Source: a virus
Virus record (IMG/VR): IMGVR_UViG_3300044946_000078
Span: 1 to 64,000 of that record
Strand: one strand, 5' to 3'
DNA length: 64,000 nucleotides
The notes beneath the pieces were generated by a model. That model did not search any database, had not been told where the DNA came from, and saw only the letters and a list, made by a program, of their open reading frames with translations. Every line of letters starts with the position of its first letter. The first letter of the stretch is position 1. Below are positions 30,804-40,322 of this stretch, one piece after another. The translations under genes were made by a program, and so were the position numbers.

Positions 30804-32015
30804 TTAAGCTAAATTTTGATCAGTGTTATTTTCTCGATAGGCTATTTTATTCATTATATCCAAAAGGCCCTTATCATCGAAGTTTGAAAAAACACGCTTG
30901 CCAGTAAAAGAATTCTTTATATCCGGGTCAGCTTTTATCTTTTGCAATAATTCTGGCGTTAAATCTTGGGTTCTTGCATCGTAGATCCCCTTTTTATGAG
31001 CCATATATCTTAACGCTTGTATGTCGCTCATGTTTTCGCTAGGGGCTATGTCATGCGTCGCGGCATTATGAGCTAGTTCGTCAGAAATAGATTGTCCTTG
31101 TTTTTCTGCGTATTGGGGCCAATATTTTTTGTCATCGCTCGTTGGCTGCGTTTCGCGTTGGAAAATATAGTCTTGCTCTACTGGGTTAAGCTGTGTTGAT
31201 TTGTATTCACCTGAATTTTGACCATGGGCTAGTTCGTGAACATCCGACTCCCCTCGTCCAGCCTTCAGCTCTTTGAGTTGATCTGGATTGACATTCATGC
31301 TATTGTCGGCGGAATCATAAACCGTTGCGCCATTTCTGACCACTTGGCCGTCTACGAGTTTCGTCCCCGATGTTTCGGAGAACTTGACATCTTTCAGTTG
31401 ATTATCCCTAGTTTGTTGTACATACGCTGGATCTTTCCAGAAGTTATTGAGTCTTTCCTTATATTTTGGCGATTCTATGTACGACTGTAGCCATTCTTGG
31501 GCATCTTTGTCCGTTGGATTAATTGCCGCTCCCGGTTTCTCTACCGGTTCTGCTGTGGGCTTATCGGGAGGGGTCAGATAATTTTTGGCATAGCTTTCAA
31601 TATCTGTTCCATGGTCTTGTATTTGTCTTCCTTTTGAATCTATTATCTTAGCTGTAGGGTAGAACAGGCTTGCCGTTTTTGAGTCAATCACCCCATTAAC
31701 TTCAGGTAATGGCTGCTTCATGAAAGCCGGATTCAATTTATTTCTAAGCGCCGACAATTGATCAGATGATAGGTCGCCAATTAAATCCCCATTTCTTATA
31801 TTATCATGGTCTTGTTGAACGGACGCAACATGATCAGGCGTTAGTTTAAAATCTGGATTTTGATTGGCATAATGAGCCATATAAGCATGGCCTAGTTCTG
31901 GATCAGCATCCAGATTGGCCTTTTGACTCCCCAAATAGGAAAGAAACCCATTCCATTGGCCTCTCTCATCTGGCGTAAGTGGCTTATAGTATCCTATTTT
32001 ATTATCAGTCGGCAT
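30804..32015 (-). CDS. Internal/virion protein with HEXXH metallopeptidase motif
   Basis: 403 aa. N-terminal half is helical and polar. Around residue 257 it has SDVHELAHGQN, an HEXXH zinc-peptidase signature, and ~50 residues later SDELAHNAA, which could supply the third ligand. This is the pattern of zinc metallopeptidase domains found in large phage and mobile-element proteins. It overlaps the giant internal-protein gene by one base. Likely injected with the DNA or needed for maturation proteolysis; a single motif, so activity is tentative. Confidence 0.6.
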   Translation of the reverse strand: MPTDNKIGYYKPLTPDERGQWNGFLSYLGSQKANLDADPELGHAYMAHYANQNPDFKLTPDHVASVQQDHDNIRNGDLIGDLSSDQLSALRNKLNPAFMKQPLPEVNGVIDSKTASLFYPTAKIIDSKGRQIQDHGTDIESYAKNYLTPPDKPTAEPVEKPGAAINPTDKDAQEWLQSYIESPKYKERLNNFWKDPAYVQQTRDNQLKDVKFSETSGTKLVDGQVVRNGATVYDSADNSMNVNPDQLKELKAGRGESDVHELAHGQNSGEYKSTQLNPVEQDYIFQRETQPTSDDKKYWPQYAEKQGQSISDELAHNAATHDIAPSENMSDIQALRYMAHKKGIYDARTQDLTPELLQKIKADPDIKNSFTGKRVFSNFDDKGLLDIMNKIAYRENNTDQNLA

Positions 32016-35000
32016 TACCTTTCTTCTTTTTCAGGAACGTTTTTATTGAGCCATGGCAAGCCAGATTCTATTGGCTGACCCATGTTTTCAGGAGCATATT
32101 TTGTACCACCACTTTGCCATTGTGATATTTGTTGGAGCAACACAGGGTCAACTGTATTTTTAGCCAAATCGTTGAAATATTGGCCACGTCCTTTTTCGGT
32201 AGAAAGATTGCCAATGTTTGACGGGAATAGCGGCGCTTCTTCAGCGAGTCCCATCATAGAGGCTATGATGGCATTCGTCATATGTGGATCATCGTCTGTA
32301 TCCACCGATTTATCCATTAACTTCCTCGCAGTAGCGCCCAATTGCATAGTCTGAAATACCGGCGATTCTAAAAGCCAGCGAGGCACATTTACGCCCATTA
32401 CATTGGCCTCTCCCCAATTTGGTTCACCATCTTCCTTCTTTTCGCCCTTTTGATAAAAGCCACCGAAATGTTCGGGATTTAACGCTCCAATAGTCAATAA
32501 TGCTGCCCCAAATGACCCTTTCTTTAAGTTTCTCATTATCCTATTGGCCATTTCGGGCTCCATATTGTCAAACGATTTTTTCATTAATTGGCTAGTAATA
32601 TCCCATCCAGCCCTAAGAAGACCGCCGCCGGCCAATGTCCCCGTTTCTCCAATAATATTAGTAGGCACTTTAACAAAAGGAATAAACCATTTCAAGCCAG
32701 TTGCTACGGCCTTGCCTCCGGGCTTATCACTTTTTTCTAGGCTCCTGATAGTTGCCTTATAGGCATCTGTTACTAAGTTATCGCTCATGAATATAGCCCT
32801 ATCTGCATCTTTAACTGCTTGAATAGCCATTTTTTCTATTAGAACAGGATCTTTTACATTGACCCCATTTTTCATGTTATTAAATGTCTGATTCATAAAA
32901 GACTTCTCAAATATTGCTCTTCTAATGGGCGTTTTTATTGTTTTATGAATCCGACCAAAAAAGTTAATTCCTTCATCAGGCATAGGTGATTTGCCTCCTA
33001 AAACATCTATTTCTGTTTGATGGCCCGTCTTTTTATCCCAAACATCACCAATATCTTTTATACCCTTTATAATGCCGTCAGTAAATATTTTAGCTTCAGC
33101 AGCAATATGTAAATTACCTTCGGAGGTTGCTTGCTTTGCTATTTTTGAAATGCCGGGGATTTTAGAGAGAAGCCCTCCAATAGCATCTTCCACTGGCGTC
33201 TGGACAAGTCTAGTCACGCCAGCCGCTCCCAACTTAGCCAATGTAGTTATTCCAGATAATTTTGCCTCTCTTTCATAATTCAAGAAAATGTCTCCTGCTT
33301 TTTCGGCCCATGCTTTATTGACTGGCGCGGCAATCTGTGACACCTTTTGATTAAAATTATTTTGAGCCTTCCTTAAATTGGTTAAGGCCGTTCTGATTGC
33401 CCCAGCTTGATTTGATTTTTGAGAAGTAAATCCAGCCGTAGCCATTTTTTGCAATTTATCTTCCTGGTCATTTATTTCATTAAATGAATTTTTTACATCA
33501 TTCATTTCTTCTATAGTCAATTTAGCCCCATCTCCTTTAGCTGCTCTCATTCTATTGACCATGTTTTCCAAAGAATATTGATTTCTGGCGATTATTTGTC
33601 GAGTAGCTAACCCACGGGCATTTTCTGTACCAGCTTTTTTACCAGCATCATATACATCTTGAAGCTGTGCTAAAAGCGCTTGCTGACGCACATGGAGATC
33701 ATCAATAGAATTTTGATCTTTAGCTTCTTGTGCCTTAATTAGTCCTTCTTGGGTTTGCCCTAGTTGAGATTCAAGGCCAATTTGATGTTTAAGGACCACT
33801 GCATTTTCAACATCTGACCAAGGACGCGGTTTCTTTAAAGTAGATGATATGATGGTTGTGGCACTCATTTTATTATTATCAATAGCATCTTGGGCTTCTT
33901 GCCATATTTCTCCAAATTCTTTTCTGGCTGTTTTTTCTGCCTCCGGTAATCCAAATTGGGCCCGCTTAACTCCTGTTACCTTATTCATCAAGGATGTTAA
34001 TTGAGGATCTATTTTTTCTCCTGATCCTTCTTTTTTTTCATTGCTACTGTTTTCGGTAAATTCTTGGGGTCCTTCGTTTTGTCCGCCCACTCCTGGGCGA
34101 AGGGCTTCTTCGTTGCGAACGCCCATTTCATTTGTTGTTTGCTCTGGAATGGCATTGGGATTTTGTTTTAAGAGTTTTGGTTCATTATCCTCGATAAATA
34201 ACTTTGCTCCATCCTCATCATTAATCGCATGAGCCTTATTTTTTAACTCTTCGATAGTCTGTTTCATTCGTACCATATCGGGATCATTCGGATCTGCTCC
34301 GCCTTCGATAAGACGGTCGTAGCTCCCCTGTACCGCGTCGGCAGCCCAATTAGGATGCTCGTTGTCATTTATTTCTATTGCGCTAGGGGGCGCTTTTTCA
34401 CCAGATACTACCTCGTGAATTAAATTAGAGGTGTGAATTGTTCGAGGCAAGTCAGATGAGATTATTTTTGGTATTTGCCTGCCATTCAATTTATTTAAAA
34501 GTTCCTCACCGGCGGCTTTTGCTTCGTTGATCCCATTTTCGGTAAGTTGGGCATCGTTGCTTCTGAAGAATCCTGCGGCGTTGTCGTCCGTTTCCCCGTG
34601 CCTGACGACATGAATTTGTTCATCAGGGCTAGTTGATTGTTCTTGGGCAGCTTTAGAAAGTCCGCCATTTTGAACTGCGTCCGAATTTTCGGGATCATTG
34701 AGGAACTCTTCAAAAAGGGATTTAGTCTCATTGTTGGCTGTTATATGTTGTAAAGTAAGTTGATACGCTAGGTCATCAGCGGCATCCCCTTTAAATGTTC
34801 TTTTTTGTCCATCCGGGGTTTCCAGATTAACCGAAACGATATTGCCGTCTTTGTCTCTATTGATAGCCTGTATGGGATCATCAAAAGTGTTTACATATTT
34901 TTGACCCCTCACTATTATATTGCCATCATTATCAATTTTAGCCGTAGGCTCTTGTGTTTGTATATTAAAGCTGGTTACCGGTTGATCGGATAGCTTGTCT

Positions 35001-37762
35001 ACATTGCCTAATTCATATTCCCTATTTGTTCCGTCAATTTTAGCAATAATCGTTTGACCATCTTGTTCAATGGTTGCTTTCTGCCCCTTGTACATTACCG
35101 GTTTGCCAATTACATCGCTCATTTTAGCAATATCTGAAGATGATGCCTTTTTATTAAAGGACTCAACAGCTCCCGGTTCGATTGATTGATCGTTATATTT
35201 ATCTGCAAATTCTTTTTCCTGCTCTGGCGTTAAATTATCTATATCAGGTCGCCCCATATCGTCCCATACTTTATAGGCCTTTAGGACGCTGCTATGGGTA
35301 ACTACCGTTGTGTTGTTGGGGTCTTCATCCAATGACTTTTTGAATGCCGGGATAACCCTTCCTAAAAAATCTCTAAACGTTTCACCAGTTTCACCAATCG
35401 GCTTATCCCAAGATGATATATCCTTTGCTATTTGATCTTTTGCTATTGGTGTTTCTGGGGTCTTCCCATCTGCATAATCTCCGTAATCAATAGTTCTAAG
35501 GGATTTATCCGGCTGGATAGTATTAGAAATAGGTTCGTGGGTATTTGATTCATTTTCATCTCCTGGTTCAATATGATTAATTCTTGCTGTATATTCTGGC
35601 ATCGATTCGATAGGATGCATCTCTTGAGCAATATCAATAAGTCCTTTCCCAAAGATATTTTCAGCCCCTTTCGAACGATTTGGATCGTAGGACTGTTCCG
35701 CAACCTCTCTTAACAATTGGGGCAGTTGTTCGGGTGTTGCATTTTCAAATATTGACTTACTATATCCTTTTATTTCTCCTTTGGCTATTTCGGCTTGCGC
35801 TTTCCCTACAAGATCATCGGACGATGGTTTTGAACTGAGCGATTTGATCTGCTCGTTAAGACCACTTAAATGTTCTTCCATTTGTGGCCTATAAGCATCA
35901 TCTGCATTTTCCAACGCGGCCTTTATATCATTTCTTTGTTTAAGGAGGTCTAATACTTTGGGTACATTTTGTGACGGTATATCGGTAGGCAACTTTCCCA
36001 ATGTTTCTTTTAAGTCTAAAAAGTCTTTAGCGTGTGCTTCGGCTTCATTGGGCAATAAGATACCATCCTTAACTAGGGTTGCCAGTGATTTATTTATTTC
36101 ATCTTGTGGGGCGGTAGCTATCAGGGCTTTTATATTGTTTGCCGATTTTTTACTGAACATTTCGGGAGACTTCAACAATGTTCCCAATATTCCAGTGAAA
36201 GCGGCTGCCCCCTCTCCGGCTTCTGGAACATCTTCAAATATTGGCCTGTTATTGGATAAGTTCGTTAGAACTTGAGTCCCTGATCCAATAAGCCCTTGCA
36301 TTCCTGCCTCTTTACCTATCTTACCAAGGCTTTGAACTACTGAATTTTTAGCAGCGGGAGTTAATTGAAGACCGCCCTTAATCAGGGGGTTTTCAAATGA
36401 GGGCGCACCTTCTGCACCAAATTTAGCTCCGGCATAGGTCATTAGCGCACCCTGCGCACCCTGAAGGGCACTTTCCCTTGTTCCCCTATTCTGAGCTATT
36501 TCCAAAGCTTCCTGCGGATCTTTCCCTTCATCTCTTAATTGACGATAATTATTTGTTACAGATTGGGCATATGCTCTTTGCATTATTTCTGGTGTAGTAA
36601 CTGCCGTTGCTGCGACTGGTCCTAACTCAGGACTACCGAAGAGTGAGCCACCAATACCACCAACAATACCAGTCGTTAATCCTTCAGCGGTTAATATGCC
36701 TTGCCCCCCCACAAAAGCGCCAGGAACACCACCAAAGCCTTTTGGAACCGGGATAGGTTCATCTGGATCATGCCTATGATAATCAGTTTCGAGCTTATTT
36801 ATGATGTCATTATCATTAGAATTAGCCAGAAAGTCGTAGTCATCAAGGTCCTTATTTCTTTTAGCGAAGGCCGTTCCCATTGCTTCAAAGAAGTTGGTTT
36901 GCGGCCGCGTTACTTGTCCGGTGGACGCATCGTATCCAAGATCACCAGTCCCTATCTTTTCGGCGTTTGAAAGTATTTTTGATGCGTTATATGACCGATT
37001 CCCAGAGGATGCTAAATAGGCGCTTCTGTTTACCTGATTTGCTATCTCTGGGTGATCATTAGCTATCTGTTTAATGAATTGTCCTGTAGTATTCCCCGTT
37101 GCGTCATTAGCTAAGTTTATTTTAGCCGCCGCCGCGTATCCGGTTTCTGGATCTAGCGCTTGATCATGGATATTTTTTATTTGCTCCTTTAGTTTCTGGA
37201 ACTTTTCGCTATTAGATGAAATATCAATGGGGTTAAGATTTGCACCTTTAATGGCGGCTTCTACTTGTTTTTGAACAAAATCAGATGCCATTTTTGTGGC
37301 TGCCGATTTAGAATACTTATCAATATTAGCCGCCGTATTCTTTTGTTCTTGATCGACTATTGCGGCATGTGCCTCGGGAGCAGATCTACCTATATTTGGT
37401 GATGGTATTGGAGCCCCGGGTATTTGTGGTTGCTGGGGTTCTGGTTGATACTGTAACGATTGTCCCGTTGCTGGCTGAAAGTTTGCGGGATTTACTTGGT
37501 TGGTAGCCTGTTTACTTGCTGCTTTTTGATAAAAATCGTCAAATCCTATTGTAAAATTCCCCTTTATGTATTTGCCATTTTCTCCATATGCTTGATCCAT
37601 TCCATTATAGACCTTTTGGGCATAGGAACTATCACTCATTTTTTGAGCGAATTGATCATACGGCAAATTAAAATTGCCTTTAGCATAAGCCCCATTATCT
37701 CCGTATGCTTGTTGCATACCTTGATAAACCTTTTGCAAATATGGATTATCTCCCTGCGGCAT
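32015..37762 (-). CDS. Giant internal (cargo) protein with permuted histidine-phosphatase segments
   Basis: 1,915 aa, the largest gene but one. Seen: two N-terminal tandem units of about 40 residues (KVYQGMQQAYG / KVYNGMDQAYG, each ending KGNF-x5-6-F); a helical and membrane-interacting-looking region; at ~750-830 a block with IDYGDY, GETFRDFLGRV and VVTHSSV, which are the C-terminal half of a histidine phosphatase; at ~1050-1110 RHGETDDN...LPRTIHTS, the N-terminal half; then long coiled coils and a C-terminal part with GLKWFIPFVKVPTNIIGE, a motif of large phage polyvalent/internal proteins. Probably packaged in the capsid and ejected. I saw no virion-RNA-polymerase signature. Confidence 0.7.
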   Translation of the reverse strand: MPQGDNPYLQKVYQGMQQAYGDNGAYAKGNFNLPYDQFAQKMSDSSYAQKVYNGMDQAYGENGKYIKGNFTIGFDDFYQKAASKQATNQVNPANFQPATGQSLQYQPEPQQPQIPGAPIPSPNIGRSAPEAHAAIVDQEQKNTAANIDKYSKSAATKMASDFVQKQVEAAIKGANLNPIDISSNSEKFQKLKEQIKNIHDQALDPETGYAAAAKINLANDATGNTTGQFIKQIANDHPEIANQVNRSAYLASSGNRSYNASKILSNAEKIGTGDLGYDASTGQVTRPQTNFFEAMGTAFAKRNKDLDDYDFLANSNDNDIINKLETDYHRHDPDEPIPVPKGFGGVPGAFVGGQGILTAEGLTTGIVGGIGGSLFGSPELGPVAATAVTTPEIMQRAYAQSVTNNYRQLRDEGKDPQEALEIAQNRGTRESALQGAQGALMTYAGAKFGAEGAPSFENPLIKGGLQLTPAAKNSVVQSLGKIGKEAGMQGLIGSGTQVLTNLSNNRPIFEDVPEAGEGAAAFTGILGTLLKSPEMFSKKSANNIKALIATAPQDEINKSLATLVKDGILLPNEAEAHAKDFLDLKETLGKLPTDIPSQNVPKVLDLLKQRNDIKAALENADDAYRPQMEEHLSGLNEQIKSLSSKPSSDDLVGKAQAEIAKGEIKGYSKSIFENATPEQLPQLLREVAEQSYDPNRSKGAENIFGKGLIDIAQEMHPIESMPEYTARINHIEPGDENESNTHEPISNTIQPDKSLRTIDYGDYADGKTPETPIAKDQIAKDISSWDKPIGETGETFRDFLGRVIPAFKKSLDEDPNNTTVVTHSSVLKAYKVWDDMGRPDIDNLTPEQEKEFADKYNDQSIEPGAVESFNKKASSSDIAKMSDVIGKPVMYKGQKATIEQDGQTIIAKIDGTNREYELGNVDKLSDQPVTSFNIQTQEPTAKIDNDGNIIVRGQKYVNTFDDPIQAINRDKDGNIVSVNLETPDGQKRTFKGDAADDLAYQLTLQHITANNETKSLFEEFLNDPENSDAVQNGGLSKAAQEQSTSPDEQIHVVRHGETDDNAAGFFRSNDAQLTENGINEAKAAGEELLNKLNGRQIPKIISSDLPRTIHTSNLIHEVVSGEKAPPSAIEINDNEHPNWAADAVQGSYDRLIEGGADPNDPDMVRMKQTIEELKNKAHAINDEDGAKLFIEDNEPKLLKQNPNAIPEQTTNEMGVRNEEALRPGVGGQNEGPQEFTENSSNEKKEGSGEKIDPQLTSLMNKVTGVKRAQFGLPEAEKTARKEFGEIWQEAQDAIDNNKMSATTIISSTLKKPRPWSDVENAVVLKHQIGLESQLGQTQEGLIKAQEAKDQNSIDDLHVRQQALLAQLQDVYDAGKKAGTENARGLATRQIIARNQYSLENMVNRMRAAKGDGAKLTIEEMNDVKNSFNEINDQEDKLQKMATAGFTSQKSNQAGAIRTALTNLRKAQNNFNQKVSQIAAPVNKAWAEKAGDIFLNYEREAKLSGITTLAKLGAAGVTRLVQTPVEDAIGGLLSKIPGISKIAKQATSEGNLHIAAEAKIFTDGIIKGIKDIGDVWDKKTGHQTEIDVLGGKSPMPDEGINFFGRIHKTIKTPIRRAIFEKSFMNQTFNNMKNGVNVKDPVLIEKMAIQAVKDADRAIFMSDNLVTDAYKATIRSLEKSDKPGGKAVATGLKWFIPFVKVPTNIIGETGTLAGGGLLRAGWDITSQLMKKSFDNMEPEMANRIMRNLKKGSFGAALLTIGALNPEHFGGFYQKGEKKEDGEPNWGEANVMGVNVPRWLLESPVFQTMQLGATARKLMDKSVDTDDDPHMTNAIIASMMGLAEEAPLFPSNIGNLSTEKGRGQYFNDLAKNTVDPVLLQQISQWQSGGTKYAPENMGQPIESGLPWLNKNVPEKEER

Positions 37763-37765
37763 ATA

Positions 37766-39196
37766 TTAATTGAATGCTCCTGCGTTTTCTTTTACGTTAG
37801 CTGTTTTTGTTGTTGGTGGCGTTACTTGTGGATTAACTCCGGTACCCGCCAACGATGCTGGTAACCCCTTTATGGTTTTACCTATTTCTGTTTTCAATGA
37901 ATTGGCATCGTACCATTCATTGTTATTGTAGTATGGATCAAGCATTGGCGTTCCGTCATCATTCATTATTGGCTGTCCGGTATGCTTATTCTTTTTATAG
38001 AATATCCCCCTTACTGCTGAGCCATCTGAATTGAATGTGTAGGTGTCTGGGAGCACTTTATGCGAATATGTCCCTTGACCTAGGGATCGAAGGATTATAT
38101 AATCTTTATTTTTAGGTTCAAATTCTTGCGTTCCATCTGGATGAACAATGGGATTGGCTTGAGCATCTTTCCATGAATTATCTACGTGGCTACTATTGGC
38201 TGCTGCTTGGGTCGATGCGTCCTGCATCTTATACCAATGATTATAATCAACTAATTCTTTTCTGTCCCCTTGTCTAACTCCTTCCATTTGTAGCCTATTT
38301 CTTTGCAATATATTTTGATGAGCAGCAAAATTGGGCTTAATCAAGGGCGCTCCTTCCGTATTTAATGCAGCGTTCGATGCTATATGAAATCCAGCAAATA
38401 GTTCTGCCGAATTTTGAGGAGGTCTTCCATATGCGTCCACGAATGCCTTATAAGATTGCGTATACAGAGCCGGATCATTTACTATTCGATCCGCCTGTGC
38501 TTGGATGCGTCTATCTGTGCCGTATAATGTCATAGCCGCATTTCCATAGGCCTGTTTTTGGGTTTTATCATACCCCATAGGAATGTATAGATTCCCATCC
38601 GATTTTGTTTGTGCAGGTCCTATTGGAACCATTTTAATATTCTTCATGAGTCCTGCCTGTTGCGCTTGTAATGTTTTGGCGTCCAGTGGCTGCGTATTCA
38701 TATGAAGCTCATTAATATCTAGGGGCTTACTTCCTGGCGAATTTATTGGCAAATTATTGGCATGGAGGGAGGGGATAATTTGATCATTATCGAATAAGTA
38801 GCTCCTAGTTGGATCTGACCTTAATTTTAATACCTGATCACTTATATTCTGACGATCTTTACTGCTTTGAATAAAGGCCATAGCATCATTGTAGCGAGCA
38901 TTATTTTCATTAAGCGCAACTCCTTTATCATTACCTGGATGTAAAATATTTTCTTTATTTTCGGCATAATGATCCTGCCACGCGTTGACTTTACTTAAAT
39001 AATCTGGCATATCCGCCGGTCGTACCCCGTCTGGATTTAATTCCTTGTGCTGGTTCTGATAGTATTCATTTAAAGAATCATCCCTAGCTTGTTTCCTTGC
39101 TAGAAGATTGGCAGCAAAAGAAACTGCTGGTGATGTATCTATTGGTACCGCACCTGCCGTATATAATCCCCCTGGTAAATTAATTCCGTCAGCCAT
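37766..39196 (-). CDS. Cargo-like internal virion protein
   Basis: 476 aa, unrecognised. Asn/Gln/Tyr-rich, helical with repeated NKE/YNN-type segments, no cysteine. Position between the 224-aa and 1,915-aa proteins is that of the ejected internal proteins in podovirus-like Bacteroidota phages. Gap to the next gene is 3 bases. Confidence 0.55.
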   Translation of the reverse strand: MADGINLPGGLYTAGAVPIDTSPAVSFAANLLARKQARDDSLNEYYQNQHKELNPDGVRPADMPDYLSKVNAWQDHYAENKENILHPGNDKGVALNENNARYNDAMAFIQSSKDRQNISDQVLKLRSDPTRSYLFDNDQIIPSLHANNLPINSPGSKPLDINELHMNTQPLDAKTLQAQQAGLMKNIKMVPIGPAQTKSDGNLYIPMGYDKTQKQAYGNAAMTLYGTDRRIQAQADRIVNDPALYTQSYKAFVDAYGRPPQNSAELFAGFHIASNAALNTEGAPLIKPNFAAHQNILQRNRLQMEGVRQGDRKELVDYNHWYKMQDASTQAAANSSHVDNSWKDAQANPIVHPDGTQEFEPKNKDYIILRSLGQGTYSHKVLPDTYTFNSDGSAVRGIFYKKNKHTGQPIMNDDGTPMLDPYYNNNEWYDANSLKTEIGKTIKGLPASLAGTGVNPQVTPPTTKTANVKENAGAFN

Positions 39197-39205
39197 TCTT
39201 AAAGT

Positions 39206-39880
39206 TTAATAAGGTAACCCCATTGGAATATCGGTATTAGGTTGTCGTGAGTAAACAGAAGATGCTGTCCCAGATAAATTATATGGTGCCGGAGAGGAGC
39301 TACCATTATTTGTCCCGTACATTTTATTAAGCATCATTTGATTGCTCAAACTATTTAATCCGCTATTAAATGTCTGTAGCCCGGCATTAGCCACCTGATT
39401 TTGCCCCGCCGCCTTCATCGCCAATAGATTATAATTTCTCGTAAATGGTTGAACCTGATTTATATCAAAAGCTTGTTCCTGTTGTTGGGTTTGCGCACCA
39501 GCAGCTTGCCCCAATTGCGCTAGGGCCGAAGACTGTTGTTGTTGAACTGCTGCCGTATTTGCTAACTGAGCGCCTTGCGAGCCAGCTACAACTGCCCCAA
39601 CACCACCTATTGCCGACCGGCGATCTTGTAGCCCCTGTATCCCGGCAGCTTGAGCACTTTGTATATTTTGTAACTGCTGCTGATATGCTGCATTTTGGTA
39701 TGGGTTAAGGCTATATCTGGCTAATGCCTTTTGATAGTAATCGGCAATAGATTGACTAGGGGTATAGACCAGACTTTGCTTGCGCTCTAATTCCTCTTGC
39801 GTTTTATGTGCCTGAATGCCTTTATATATTGTTTCTCCGGCCCCTATGGCTAATGATGCTATTGGTATTGCTACTGGCAT
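39206..39880 (-). CDS. Gln/Ala-rich internal virion protein
   Basis: 224 aa. Starts with a short hydrophobic helix (VAIPIASLAIGAG), then long helices extremely rich in Gln, Ala and Asn (QQQLQNIQSAQAAGIQ; VQQQQSSALAQLGQAAGAQ). This matches the small ejection proteins (T7 gp14 type) that form a trans-envelope channel. Assignment by composition and place. Confidence 0.6.
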   Translation of the reverse strand: MPVAIPIASLAIGAGETIYKGIQAHKTQEELERKQSLVYTPSQSIADYYQKALARYSLNPYQNAAYQQQLQNIQSAQAAGIQGLQDRRSAIGGVGAVVAGSQGAQLANTAAVQQQQSSALAQLGQAAGAQTQQQEQAFDINQVQPFTRNYNLLAMKAAGQNQVANAGLQTFNSGLNSLSNQMMLNKMYGTNNGSSSPAPYNLSGTASSVYSRQPNTDIPMGLPY

Positions 39881-39881
39881 A

Positions 39882-40322
39882 TCAAAGATTTGCTAATATT
39901 ACACAATTATTTTCCTTATCCTCCTTAATGATACTCATTCCGCATTTCAAGAGCCAATTTATACCTCGCGTATTATTCATATATAATGAGGCAACAAAAT
40001 CAGCCCCCATAATGTGTTTAATTTTACTCCACCATTCTTTAAGTACCTTCTTTTCCCTCCATTTTATCCCTATGCAAAAGCTAAACAGTAGAATATCTGC
40101 CGTAACAACATATCCTATTGCCTTTTTATCAAGAAGTACTTTATAATATTTCAATTCATACTGATCTGCCATTTCTAATATTAATTTCATCGTATGATCC
40201 ACACAAGATTCAAAATCCTGTTTAATTATATGGTATTTGTCAAAAAGATCCTGATCTCCCTGGTATGATATTGCTATCAATTCAGGAAGTTCATTAATGG
40301 ATGTTTTTTTCAATGAAACCAT
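39882..40322 (-). CDS. GNAT-like acetyltransferase fold protein
   Basis: 146 aa. Strand-helix order with YYKVLLDKKAIGYVVTADILLFSFCIG and MNNTRGINWLLKCGMSI resembles GNAT acetyltransferases: the strand before the acyl-CoA helix and the N-x-x-x-x-x-L-x-K-x-GF motif, here KCGM. The pyrophosphate-binding loop is weak, so it may be a non-catalytic derivative. Such GNAT-like proteins often sit between tail-hub and internal-protein genes. Confidence 0.55.
   Translation of the reverse strand: MVSLKKTSINELPELIAISYQGDQDLFDKYHIIKQDFESCVDHTMKLILEMADQYELKYYKVLLDKKAIGYVVTADILLFSFCIGIKWREKKVLKEWWSKIKHIMGADFVASLYMNNTRGINWLLKCGMSIIKEDKENNCVILANL

Noticed and set aside
32015-37762. Virion RNA polymerase, as found in the giant proteins of some crAss-like phages
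   Set aside because: I could not find the DxDxD catalytic loop or other polymerase motifs; the recognisable parts are phosphatase-like segments, coiled coils and a polyvalent-protein C-terminus.
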